DNA of 64,000 bases from VAZQ01 sp963721005. GTDB taxonomy: Bacteria > Pseudomonadota > Alphaproteobacteria > Rhizobiales > Xanthobacteraceae. Positions 8,202-16,602 of the stretch are shown in pieces (positions within the stretch are counted from its first letter, which is position 1; each line of letters begins with the position of its first letter). The DNA is taken from positions 2,046,001 through 2,110,000 of the forward strand of contig CAVRHR010000003.1 in NCBI GenBank assembly GCA_963721005.1, in the 5' to 3' direction. A model generated the notes under the pieces. That model was not told the DNA's origin, made no database searches, and saw only the letters and a list, made by a program, of their open reading frames with translations. Both the position numbers and the translations under genes were made by a program.

Positions 8202-9179
8202 TCACTCCGGCTTGATGCCGGCGACCTTGATTACCTTTTGCCATTTCTGGATTTCATCGGCGATGAGCTTGCGAAAATCGGCCGGTGAACCCGCAAGAGC
8301 GGAGCTACCCAGGCTGGCAAGACGCGTTCTCATTTTTGGGTCGGACAGACCTGTATTGATTTCCTTGTTGAGCCTGTCGATGATTTCGTTCGGGGTGCCT
8401 TTCGGCGCGGCGAAACCTTGCCAGCCGCTTGCCTCATAACCGGGTACGAACTCCCCGATGGTTGGAATGTCGGGCAGCGCTTCCGAGCGCGTGGAGGTCG
8501 TGACCGCCAATGCTCGCAACTGACCGGACTTGATGTATTCGATGGACGAAGACATGGGGTCAAACATGACCTGCACCTGTCCTCCAATCATATCGATGAG
8601 CGCAGGCGCTGAGCCACGATATGGGACCTGTGGCATATCGAGGTCGGTCATGGCCTTGAATAACTCGCCGTAAAGCTGCACAGGGCTTCCGTTTCCGGCG
8701 GTCGCCATGTTGACCTTGCCGGGGTTGGCTTTGGCATAGGCAATGAACTCAGGGACGGTCTTGGCTGGAACCGACGGGCTGACTTCCATGACCCCTGGGC
8801 CCCGATTAAAGCTCGCGATCGGCGCAAGGTCCCTAATAAGGTCAAAACTGAGATTGTCATAGAGGGCTGCATTGATTGCGTTAGCCAAAGTGATTTGTAT
8901 GAGCGTGTACCCATCCGGCTGAGCTCGGACCACTGACTCAACAGCAACGCTGCTATTGGCGCCTGGACGGTTCTCGATTACGAAAGCTTGGTTAAGTCGC
9001 TCCGACAAATACCGCGCCATGATGCGCGCTATGATATCGGTCGGACCGCCGGCAGGCGCACCGACGAGCCATCGTACCGGGCGCGCCGGATAGGTCTGCG
9101 CCCTTGCGACCGGCGACACGGCCGAAAGCACGGTTGCACCCGCTGCCAGACGCAGAAATTGACGGCGGAGGAGTTTCAT
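8202..9179 (-). CDS. Bug-family (TctC-like) tripartite tricarboxylate transporter substrate-binding protein
   Basis: A 325-residue periplasmic receptor. It has an N-terminal RRQFLRLAAG signal of Tat/Sec type, then the hallmark YPARPVRWLVGAPAGGPTDI and PDGYTLIQITLANAINAALY segments. The ATG at 9179 follows GAGG; an in-frame TTG four codons upstream is less likely. Bug proteins bind carboxylates such as glutamate, aspartate or nicotinate. No TctA/TctB membrane genes are nearby. It closely resembles the product of 13002-13979 in the same segment. Confidence 0.88.
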   Translation of the reverse strand: MKLLRRQFLRLAAGATVLSAVSPVARAQTYPARPVRWLVGAPAGGPTDIIARIMARYLSERLNQAFVIENRPGANSSVAVESVVRAQPDGYTLIQITLANAINAALYDNLSFDLIRDLAPIASFNRGPGVMEVSPSVPAKTVPEFIAYAKANPGKVNMATAGNGSPVQLYGELFKAMTDLDMPQVPYRGSAPALIDMIGGQVQVMFDPMSSSIEYIKSGQLRALAVTTSTRSEALPDIPTIGEFVPGYEASGWQGFAAPKGTPNEIIDRLNKEINTGLSDPKMRTRLASLGSSALAGSPADFRKLIADEIQKWQKVIKVAGIKPE

Positions 9180-9351
9180 CGGAGACCTCAAGAAACGGAT
9201 AACACATCGCCAGCCAGTACGGCTTTAATGCTCTCATGAAGTAAGATAGGGCCCGCCCTAGGAAGGGTGATGCACCTGTGCCGCTCAGAGTACGGCGATG
9301 AGCGATAGAACCAATTTGTTTAGGGTGGCGAAGGAACACCTGAGCCGCCTG

Positions 9352-10335
9352 TTAATCGGCCCTCATTCCAGCAGTCCTTACCACCTCACCCCATTTCTCA
9401 GTCTCATGCCTTAGGAATTTTGCAAACTGTTCGGGAGATCCAGGCGGAAAAACAGTTGTGCCCAATTCCGCAAAGCGGGCCGCGATAGCGCGATCTACGA
9501 TCGCGGCGTTGATTTGCCTGTTCAGTATCTCGATTATTTCAGAGGGGGTATTTTTCGGCGCACAAACTCCAGTCCAGAAGATCGCCTCAAAACCGGGTAG
9601 GTACTGCGCTAGCACCGGCACGCTCGGCAGCGCGTTCGACACGTCGGCGGAGGTTACTGCCAATGCGCGCAGTTTGCCGGCTTTGACATACTCGATGCAT
9701 TCCGACATGACATCGAACATAATTTGCACATGACCGGCAACCAAGTCAGCAACCGCCGGTGCCCCGCCCTGATATTGCACCTGAACCATGTCGGTTCCTG
9801 TCCGCATCTTAAAGAGCTCACCGGCGACGTGGATTGGTGTGCCGAAGCCGGCTGAGCCGAGATTGAGCTTGCCGGGGTTGGCCTTGACGTAGGCAATCAG
9901 CTCGGGAATGGTGCTTACAGGTATTGACGGGTGAACAACGACGAGAAGGGGCGAGTAAGAAATGAATGCGACAGGCGACACGTCGCGGATGAAGTCAAAA
10001 GTGAGTTTTTGAAAGAGCGACGCGTTTATCGTATTTATGCAGGTGGCAAGAAGAAGCGTGTACCCGTCCGAGGGAGCTCTCACGACCGCTTCGGTTCCGA
10101 TATTGCTGCTCGCACCCGCGCGGTTCTCGACGAGAAATGTTTGACCAAGCTGATCCGACAGCCATGGCGCTATAAAACGTGCTGAAATGTCCGATGCACC
10201 GGCGGGCGGAAATCCGACAACAAGGCGCACCGGCCGCGAGGGATAACCTTGCGCAAGCGCGACGCGTGACGTTAAGGGAAACGCGGCAGATGTCGCGGCC
10301 AAACGCAAGAATTGCCTTCGGTGTAGACCGACCAT
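9352..10335 (-). CDS. Bug-family (TctC-like) substrate-binding protein
   Basis: A 327-residue receptor with a twin-arginine-like leader (HRRQFLRLAAT) and mature start YPSRPVRLVVGFPPAGASDI. It diverges more from the other two Bug proteins of the segment, for example CINTINASLFQKLTFDFIRD. GAGGGGGATGAC precedes the ATG. It is the upstream gene of a probable pair with 8202-9179 and is divergent from the winged-helix/TPR regulator gene, which may control it (inference from arrangement). Confidence 0.87.
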   Translation of the reverse strand: MVGLHRRQFLRLAATSAAFPLTSRVALAQGYPSRPVRLVVGFPPAGASDISARFIAPWLSDQLGQTFLVENRAGASSNIGTEAVVRAPSDGYTLLLATCINTINASLFQKLTFDFIRDVSPVAFISYSPLLVVVHPSIPVSTIPELIAYVKANPGKLNLGSAGFGTPIHVAGELFKMRTGTDMVQVQYQGGAPAVADLVAGHVQIMFDVMSECIEYVKAGKLRALAVTSADVSNALPSVPVLAQYLPGFEAIFWTGVCAPKNTPSEIIEILNRQINAAIVDRAIAARFAELGTTVFPPGSPEQFAKFLRHETEKWGEVVRTAGMRAD

Positions 10336-10507
10336 GTCATCCCCCTCGTCTCGCTGTTCGCTGCCCCCACGAGCTATTCTACCCGCATTGCCGTGACACC
10401 ATGAAAGTACTCCTGCAGGCGTCTCGTTGTCCTTGAGACGGGCCTGACTTTTGACTTAGAATTCCCTGTTTTTGTGGCCAGTCGCCTGGCCCTGTCGAGG
10501 TGGCCGA

Positions 10508-12094
10508 TTGATCTACAGGTTTGAAAAATATTCACTGGATGCCGACCGGCAAGAATTGCAGCACGGCTCAGAAGTTATTCCGGTCGAGCCTCAAGTCTTT
10601 GATCTACTTTACTATTTGGTTTGCAATCGCGAACGGGTCGTCACTAAGGACGACCTGATCGCCAATATATGGGGCGGTCGCATAGTGTCCGATTCGACCC
10701 TCACCAGTAGGGTCACGGCCGCCCGCCAAGCCATCGGAGACAGCGGCAAGGATCAGAGATTGATTTGCACGGTCGCGCGCAAAGGGTTGCGTTTCGTTGG
10801 CGAGGTCTGGGAAAACGAAACCTCAGGCAAACTGAGCGCTAAAGGGGCACAGGCGGCCGGCAAGCACGCTGCGATCGCGGCCTCGGCGCCTTCGGCCCTG
10901 CTGGTACCCGATAAACCTTCAATTGCCGTAATGCCGTTCGCAAACATGTCCGGGGATCCCGCGCAGGAATATTTTAGCGACGGTATCACCGAGGACATCA
11001 TTTCATCGCTGTCGCGCCTGCGATGGTTCTTCGTCATCGCTCGGAATTCCACATTTGCCTACAAGGGCCAAGCGACAGACGTGAGGCAGATCGGTCGCGA
11101 ACTCGGAGTTCGTTACCTGCTCGAAGGAAGTGTTCGTAAGAGCGGGCAACGCGTCCGCATACCTTGCCAGCTGATCGACGCTATTTCGGGCAACCTCATC
11201 TGGACCGAACGATACGATCGAGATTTGACCGATATTTTTACGCTCCAGGACGAAATAACTGCGAGCATAACAGCAGCAATCGAGCCAAAACTATTGGCCG
11301 CAGAGGCCATACGCGCTGAAAAGAGACCGATCGAAGATCTGGACGCCTGGGACTTCGTTGCGCGTGCCGTGTCGCATTTTTGGAGACTGAGTGCGTCGGA
11401 AAGCGATACGGCCATTGAGATTTTACGCCAAGCGGTGGAGCGTCATCCAAATTACGCGCCTGCTCACAGCACGATGGCTTTTGTTCTTCTTGTCTCAGCC
11501 CACATGGGGTGGATTGCTGTAGAAGGAAATCGGGCGCTCGCCTTGCGGCTTGCGCATCGAGCGGCAGATCTTGATGACAGCGATCCTTGGGCCCACATGT
11601 CGCTCGGCTACCTTGCTTTCACCGACCGTGAGACCGATGAGGCATTGCGCCATTTTCGGACCGCGCTCGACCTCAATCCGAACTTCGCCGCCGCCTATGG
11701 GTATCTCGGCTTAGCCCTTCAACACGACGGCAGGTCGGACGAGGCCATAGGTTATCTCAACCAAGCGATACGAATGAGCCCGCGTGACCCGTTGAATGCC
11801 TTTTTTTTGGGCGGGATTGCAGGGGCGCATTACTTTGCTGGTCGATACGGAGATGCGGTCAAATGGGCCCGTTGGGCGGTCGAGTTGCGCCACTCCATCT
11901 GGGCTGGACATCGCATGCTATGTGCTAGCTTGGCGCAGGCGGGACAGATAGAAGAAGCGAAATTGGCATTAGCCCAGCTTCGCCAATTGCAGCCGAACAT
12001 CTCCATTGCCTGGATTCGGCAATCGATACCCTGGACCGCCGGGCCAATGGAGAAGGCTTTGGAGGGCTTGCATAAAGCCGGGCTGACATACTGA
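10508..12094 (+). CDS. Winged-helix DNA-binding protein with TolB-like and TPR domains
   Basis: About 528 residues. The N-terminal 95 residues form an OmpR/CadC-type winged helix (VEPQVFDLLYYLVCNRERVV...RKGLRFVGEVW). A central part matches the adenylate-cyclase/TolB-like region seen in Bradyrhizobium regulators (IAVMPFANMSGDPAQEYFSD, LGVRYLLEGSVRKSGQRVRI). The C-terminal 200 residues are tetratricopeptide repeats. No receiver domain or membrane helix is evident. The start is a TTG at 10508 preceded by GAGG; a TTG at 10472 is possible. It may regulate the divergent Bug genes. Confidence 0.82.
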   Translation: MIYRFEKYSLDADRQELQHGSEVIPVEPQVFDLLYYLVCNRERVVTKDDLIANIWGGRIVSDSTLTSRVTAARQAIGDSGKDQRLICTVARKGLRFVGEVWENETSGKLSAKGAQAAGKHAAIAASAPSALLVPDKPSIAVMPFANMSGDPAQEYFSDGITEDIISSLSRLRWFFVIARNSTFAYKGQATDVRQIGRELGVRYLLEGSVRKSGQRVRIPCQLIDAISGNLIWTERYDRDLTDIFTLQDEITASITAAIEPKLLAAEAIRAEKRPIEDLDAWDFVARAVSHFWRLSASESDTAIEILRQAVERHPNYAPAHSTMAFVLLVSAHMGWIAVEGNRALALRLAHRAADLDDSDPWAHMSLGYLAFTDRETDEALRHFRTALDLNPNFAAAYGYLGLALQHDGRSDEAIGYLNQAIRMSPRDPLNAFFLGGIAGAHYFAGRYGDAVKWARWAVELRHSIWAGHRMLCASLAQAGQIEEAKLALAQLRQLQPNISIAWIRQSIPWTAGPMEKALEGLHKAGLTY

Positions 12095-12138
12095 GCGTCG
12101 CATGAAACCTAGGCTTTGCGCCGGCTGGAATTCCGCCA

Positions 12139-12385
12139 TCACAGTTGCGCCTTTACTCGCTGCACCACGCCCGTCCCGCATCCGACGGTCTTGCCGACCC
12201 GGACGATACCGACGCCCTGGCCAAGCAGCGCCCGAATTTCTTTGTCGGGTCCGACCCGAGGACGACCCAGCCGGACGCCCAAAGCCCTGGCTCGCGCCAA
12301 GCCGGCCCGGACGCGCTCCCGGATCAGGGTCCGCTCCAACTCGGCAAAACCCCCATCTCTGGAACATCGCCTTCCCGTATTATGG
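12139..12385 (-). pseudogene. Serine recombinase (resolvase/invertase) C-terminal remnant
   Basis: Reading on the minus strand from 12385: YGKAMFQ, a frameshift, then FAELERTLIRERV, LGVRLGRP and a C-terminal helix-turn-helix ending TGVVQRVKAQL. This is the end of the catalytic domain and the DNA-binding tail of a resolvase/DNA invertase. The catalytic serine domain is missing. It overlaps the 3' end of the lipocalin-like gene by a few bases. It is the clearest trace of mobile DNA in the segment. Confidence 0.75.
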
Positions 12386-12931
12386 CTCTCGCACGAGAAT
12401 GACGTTTCGGGTAGTCGTTTCGCCGCTTAGGAGATTGTGGGCCGGCGGAGTCGTCTTGAATGTGAGTTTGTCTCCCTCGACCCTGACAATAAACTTGCGA
12501 TCTCTGCCCTCTATCGAAGGGTTCGAGGCAACCTCGGACGTTATCGTCATTTCAAAATCCGCTGCGCCATAAGTTTGTTCGATCTCGTATCTCCCGACAT
12601 ACGCGAGCATTGATCTAAACAGTTCCGCGGCCTCCATATCGGTCGCCGGGGGGCTCTTCGGAGCTCTTCGTAAGTCAGCGACGTGGATCAAGGCGATTCG
12701 CCCATTGGTAGTCAGGATCAGATAGCCGCGTGGCTTTTCGCCGAATACGTCGGTGGTTTCTCCCGTTTCAACGTTTTGATCGAAAAACGACAATAGCCTC
12801 CAACTTCCAACTATTGTGTCCTTCGCCGCCACCTGCCGGCCAGAAGCCATGGCGTTAGACGCCGTGAGCAATACTGCCGCAGGAGCCGCGATTGGAAGCC
12901 TTGTCGCTGTCTGATCCCTGGATTTTGTCAT
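12380..12931 (-). CDS. Lipocalin-like domain protein, probably secreted
   Basis: A 183-residue protein with an N-terminal signal-like segment and then IVGSWRLLSFFDQNVETGE, the usual opening of the lipocalin-like (Lipocalin_5) family, followed by GYLILTTNGRIALIHV and LTFKTTPP. AAGGAG precedes the ATG at 12931; an in-frame start further upstream (12997) has no comparable site. Members of this family are small beta-barrels of unknown ligand. It lies immediately downstream of the Bug gene 13002-13979 and may share its transcript. Confidence 0.75.
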   Translation of the reverse strand: MTKSRDQTATRLPIAAPAAVLLTASNAMASGRQVAAKDTIVGSWRLLSFFDQNVETGETTDVFGEKPRGYLILTTNGRIALIHVADLRRAPKSPPATDMEAAELFRSMLAYVGRYEIEQTYGAADFEMTITSEVASNPSIEGRDRKFIVRVEGDKLTFKTTPPAHNLLSGETTTRNVILVREP

Positions 12932-13001
12932 GAACGAACTCCTTTCGGGCCGACAGCACAATTGCCGTCTCATTCTGGGCGCGGACTTCGGCACCACGCA
13001 C

Positions 13002-13979
13002 TCACTCTGCCTTGATGTTCGCCGCGCGGATCACCTTTCGCCATTTGTCGGTTTCATCTGCGATTAGGTTGCCGAATTCAGTCGGCGAGCCCACAAGCGT
13101 CAAGCTACCCAGGTCGGCCAGCCGCGCCTTCAATCTCCCATCCGCAAGCCCCGCGTTGATCTCTCGGTTGAGCTTGAGAACGATCTCGATCGGCGTATGC
13201 TTGGGCGCGCCTATGCCTTGCCAGCTGCTTGCCTCGTAACCCGGCAGGAACTCGCCGACGGTCGGGACGTCCGGTAAAACCTCAGAGCGCGTTGCACCTG
13301 TCACAGCCAGCGCGCGCAGCTTGCCGGCCCTGATGTACTCGACGGACCCGCCTAAACCATCGAACAAGACCTGCACTTGTCCACCCAACAGATCGGCGAT
13401 CGCCGACGCCGAACTGCGATAAGGCACCGGGGCCAGGTCGACGCCGGCCATCGCTTTAAACAACTCGCCGTATATATGTGGGCCACTCCCGGTACCTCCC
13501 GTCGCCATTGCGATCTTGCCCGGATTCGCCTTGGCGTAGGCGATGAATTCGGGAACCGTCTTCGCCGGAAACGATGGATTGACCTCCATCACGCCTGGCG
13601 CGCGGCCGATGCTTGCGACCGGTGCGACATCTCGGAGGAAGTTGAAGTTGAGATTGCCGTACAGGGTCGCATTGACCGCGTTGGCCAGGGTGACCTGGAG
13701 TAGCGTATAACCATCCGGCGGGGCTCGGAGGACAGCTTCGGTCGCGATGTTGGTGCCGGCGCCAAACCGGTTCTCGATGAGGAACGGTTGGCCTAGTCTT
13801 TCCGACAGCCATTGGCCAATTATGCGGGCGATGATGTCGGTCGGACCGCCGGCAGCAAAGCCCACTACGATCCGCACCGGCCGCGAAGGATAATCCAGCG
13901 CAAACGAGACGTTCGGAAAGGAGGGGGCGGCAATTGCGGCTCCGGCGAACTGCAGAAATTGACGGCGTGGAAAGTTCAT
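13002..13979 (-). CDS. Bug-family (TctC-like) substrate-binding protein
   Basis: A 325-residue receptor with leader PRRQFLQFAGAAIAAP and hallmark YPSRPVRIVVGFAAGGPTDI and PDGYTLLQVTLANAVNATLY. It is the closest relative of 8202-9179, sharing LRDVAPVASIGRAPGVMEVN-like and FIAYAKANPGK segments. GAGGGGGAG lies before the ATG. It is divergent from a LysR regulator gene across a 132-base gap, a common regulator-target arrangement. Confidence 0.88.
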   Translation of the reverse strand: MNFPRRQFLQFAGAAIAAPSFPNVSFALDYPSRPVRIVVGFAAGGPTDIIARIIGQWLSERLGQPFLIENRFGAGTNIATEAVLRAPPDGYTLLQVTLANAVNATLYGNLNFNFLRDVAPVASIGRAPGVMEVNPSFPAKTVPEFIAYAKANPGKIAMATGGTGSGPHIYGELFKAMAGVDLAPVPYRSSASAIADLLGGQVQVLFDGLGGSVEYIRAGKLRALAVTGATRSEVLPDVPTVGEFLPGYEASSWQGIGAPKHTPIEIVLKLNREINAGLADGRLKARLADLGSLTLVGSPTEFGNLIADETDKWRKVIRAANIKAE

Positions 13980-14111
13980 GAGGCTCCCCCTCGGTACGAT
14001 GGAAGAGTGGTCGGCCGGCCGTTTGTCAAAAATGACGTCGATCCCCCGTTATGGCACACGCCCAGATGCGCTAGAATGCATGAATGCCCAATAGGGATAT
14101 AGATATTCTCA

Positions 14112-15062
14112 ATGCCCCGATTGCCCCTTGACCCTGACCGTCGGCTCGGCAATCGGCTCACCTTGCGCGATCTGCAAATTCTGATCAAAGTCGTTCAGCT
14201 TGGAAGTATGGCCAAAGCTGCATCTCACCTCGCAATTTCCCAGCCGACCGTATCGCAGGCGATCGCGGATCTCGAGCATGCGGTCGGCGCCCGTCTGCTT
14301 GACCGGGGCCCGCACGGTGTCGTGCCGACGATCTACGGCGATATCTTTCTCAAGCGTGGATTGGAAGTGTTCGATGCACTCCGGCAGGGCTTAAGAGACG
14401 TCGAACGCGTGGCCGCCCCGGATTCTGGAGACATTTGGATTGGATCGTCGGACACCTGGCTAATCGGATTTATTCCGGCGGTAATTCAACGCTTGACCCG
14501 GTCCCATCCAAACATTGCCATTCACGTGCTGGATGCCAATGCGTCAGATTTCGAGTTTCATAAGCTGCGTGATCGCAAGCTCGACCTTATTATTGGGCGA
14601 ATTCAAAAATCACGGGCCGAGGACGATTTGGACGTTGAGGTTCTGTACGAAGAACCCTTTCATGTAGTCGTCGGCATGAGCAATCCCTTGGCCGAACTTC
14701 GCGAAGTCAGACTTGCTGAATTGATGCATGAACGTTGGATGATCTCAGAGCCGAGCAATATCGTCACCGCGCTCACATCGGAGGCGTTTCGCGCAGGCGG
14801 GGTAGAATTGCCGCCGGCCAGCGTGCTCACGGCATCCATGTGTGTATTTCTGCCTTTGTTGACCTCAGGTAATTACATCACGGTGCTTCCAAACTCGGTT
14901 CCGCGGTATAGCGCAGAACGCTGGCCGTTAAGAATATTGCCGATCGATCTGGGGATAAAATCGCCGGTAGGCATCTTTACATTGAAGAACCGCACTCTCA
15001 GCCCGGTCGTACAGCTATTCGTCGAAGAAGCTCGATCGGAAGCAAAACTCCTAATGGAGTAA
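14112..15062 (+). CDS. LysR-family transcriptional regulator
   Basis: A 316-residue regulator. Residues about 15-80 hold the LysR helix-turn-helix (TLRDLQILIKVVQLGSMAKA, then ISQPTVSQAIADLEHAVGAR), followed by a substrate-binding domain. It is divergent from the Bug gene at 13979. The gap contains a dyad ATGC-N8-GCAT at 14066-14081, a weak candidate operator, since the exact T-N11-A spacing is not met. It probably controls uptake by the adjacent Bug protein (inference from arrangement). Confidence 0.88.
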   Translation: MPRLPLDPDRRLGNRLTLRDLQILIKVVQLGSMAKAASHLAISQPTVSQAIADLEHAVGARLLDRGPHGVVPTIYGDIFLKRGLEVFDALRQGLRDVERVAAPDSGDIWIGSSDTWLIGFIPAVIQRLTRSHPNIAIHVLDANASDFEFHKLRDRKLDLIIGRIQKSRAEDDLDVEVLYEEPFHVVVGMSNPLAELREVRLAELMHERWMISEPSNIVTALTSEAFRAGGVELPPASVLTASMCVFLPLLTSGNYITVLPNSVPRYSAERWPLRILPIDLGIKSPVGIFTLKNRTLSPVVQLFVEEARSEAKLLME

Positions 15063-15167
15063 GAGACCGGTGCAGGCATTGTAAGTCTACCGTGTGCCAA
15101 CGCCTGAAAAATCAGACCGGTCTTACGATCAACCCGACCTTTCGGTGTGCTTCCTTGACCGCCGGGC

Positions 15168-15245
15168 TCACGCGCCCGTACGCCTCCAGATGGTCATGTG
15201 AGAAACTCCGAGTACATCACCAATCTCCTCGAGGGGATCGAGGCG
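15168..15245 (-). pseudogene. Possible recombinase-type helix-turn-helix tail at the right junction
   Basis: On the minus strand this stretch encodes PLEEIGDVLGVSHMTIWRR followed by a stop, which resembles the C-terminal helix-turn-helix of Hin-type recombinases or a transposase fragment. It abuts the first base of the right direct-repeat copy (15246). The match is short and could be chance. Confidence 0.3.
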
Positions 15246-15469
15246 AGGTCGACGCGCTTTCCGCGGTTGACGCGGCTTGCTACCATCGGCGGCTTCGGTG
15301 GCCGACAACGATCGATCGGGGAGATTGCAATGCGAAGATATATGTCGCTCACGGCGATCGCCGGTTTGGCGGCCATGCTCGGCTGGCTCGGGCCCGATGG
15401 TGCCGCCGCGCAGACCCGCACGACCCTGGATATCTACGTGATCGACGTCGAGGGGGGCAACGCCACGCT
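15246..15469. repeat. Right copy of the 224-bp direct repeat
   Basis: Same 224-bp unit as 7539-7762 with one mismatch. Here it runs on into the complete metallo-beta-lactamase-fold gene, so this copy is the ancestral gene start or its faithful duplicate. Confidence 0.95.
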
Positions 15470-16469
15470 GCTGGTGGCACCGTCCGGCGAATCCCTGCTC
15501 ATCGACACCGGCAATGTGGCACCCGATGCGGCGATCCGGGATGCCGACCGCATCCTGGCGGCCACAAGGGATGCCCGCCTCAACCAGATCGACCACCTGA
15601 TCGTTACGCATTGGCATGGCGATCATTTCGGCGGCTTGGCCGAGCTCGCCAAGCGCATCCCGATCCGGCATTTCATCGATCATGGCGCCAACGTCCAGCC
15701 GGCGCCTGCCGCCGACGATTTTCTGGCCAAGACCTATCCGGAGCTCTACGCCAAGGCGAAGCATACGGTGGTCAAGCCGGGCGACCGGATCGCGATCCCG
15801 GGCCTCGAGGTGCGCGTGGTGACCGCCGCCGGCGAGACCATCAAGGCCCCGCTGCCCGGTGCCGGCGCCGCCAACCCGTATTGCGCCAGCTTCAAGCCGG
15901 GCGACAACAATGCCGAGGACCCGATGTCGGTCGGCGTCCACGTCAAGTTCGGAAAATTCCGCACCATCCATCTGGGCGACCTGACCCGGAACAAGGAATT
16001 CGAGCTGATGTGCCCCAACAACCGCATCGGCGCCGTCGACCTGCTGCTGGGTCTGCATCACGGACAGGCCACGTCGAACTCCGAGGTCTTGGTCCACGCC
16101 ACCCATCCCCGCGTCGCCATCATGAACAATGGCACCCGCAAGGGCGGCGAGCCCGAGACCATGCGGGTGGTGCACACCTCGCCCGGCCTGGAAGATCTCT
16201 GGCAAATGCACTTCTCGCAGCTCAGCGGGCAGGAATACACCGTGCCGAGCATATTCATCGCCAACATGCTCGATGATCCGCTCGCCGCCATGCCGGTGGC
16301 GCCGATCGCGGCCCCGCCGTTCGGATCCAATGCCCCGCCGCCACCTGCGCACAACGGGCCGGCCTATTGGATCAAGGTCAGCGCTCAAACCGACGGGACT
16401 TTCACCGTAACCAATACCCGCAACGGATTTGCCAAGACGTACACGGCGCGGAGGCCGGGGACGAACTGA
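15330..16469 (+). CDS. Secreted metallo-beta-lactamase-fold hydrolase
   Basis: A 379-residue protein with a Sec signal peptide ending AAAQ and a metallo-beta-lactamase fold. The zinc motif THWHGDHFGG gives His94, His96, Asp98 and His99. Later, GVHVKFGKFRTIHLGDLTR supplies an Asp ligand and LLLGLHHGQ a His. This matches the ComEC-like or general MBL hydrolase group rather than a true beta-lactamase. A proline-rich linker precedes a small C-terminal domain (YWIKVSAQTDGTFTVTN). The substrate is unknown. Its first 140 bp are duplicated at 7623. Confidence 0.82.
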   Translation: MRRYMSLTAIAGLAAMLGWLGPDGAAAQTRTTLDIYVIDVEGGNATLLVAPSGESLLIDTGNVAPDAAIRDADRILAATRDARLNQIDHLIVTHWHGDHFGGLAELAKRIPIRHFIDHGANVQPAPAADDFLAKTYPELYAKAKHTVVKPGDRIAIPGLEVRVVTAAGETIKAPLPGAGAANPYCASFKPGDNNAEDPMSVGVHVKFGKFRTIHLGDLTRNKEFELMCPNNRIGAVDLLLGLHHGQATSNSEVLVHATHPRVAIMNNGTRKGGEPETMRVVHTSPGLEDLWQMHFSQLSGQEYTVPSIFIANMLDDPLAAMPVAPIAAPPFGSNAPPPPAHNGPAYWIKVSAQTDGTFTVTNTRNGFAKTYTARRPGTN

Positions 16470-16602
16470 GGCGAGCATCTCGCGTCGAGGCCCATGCTGC
16501 CCCGGTTTATAATGCCGTAGCAAAAAATGGGACACGCAAGCCCATAGCCGATCGGGCATCTGCGTCAGTCCAGCGGCATCGGCTGATGTCCGGGGTGGAC
16601 GC

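Larger units (their letters stand above)
7539..15469. mobile_element. Putative inserted segment (genomic islet) between 224-bp direct repeats
   Basis: Everything from 7763 to 15245 lies between two copies of the 5' end of one gene; only the right copy continues into a full gene. Composition changes: 60-base samples starting at 10021 and 14521 count 53% and 50% G+C, against 67% at 5041. The segment contains recombinase debris (12139-12385, perhaps 15168-15245), a cut-off XRE gene, three Bug-family binding proteins and two regulators. No intact integrase or transposase is present, so the mechanism is unknown; a duplication followed by insertion and decay would also fit. Confidence 0.6.

Noticed and set aside
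7539..15469. Simple transposon flanked by terminal repeats
   Set aside because: The 224-bp units are direct, not inverted, include a gene's 5' end, and no intact transposase or integrase lies between them.
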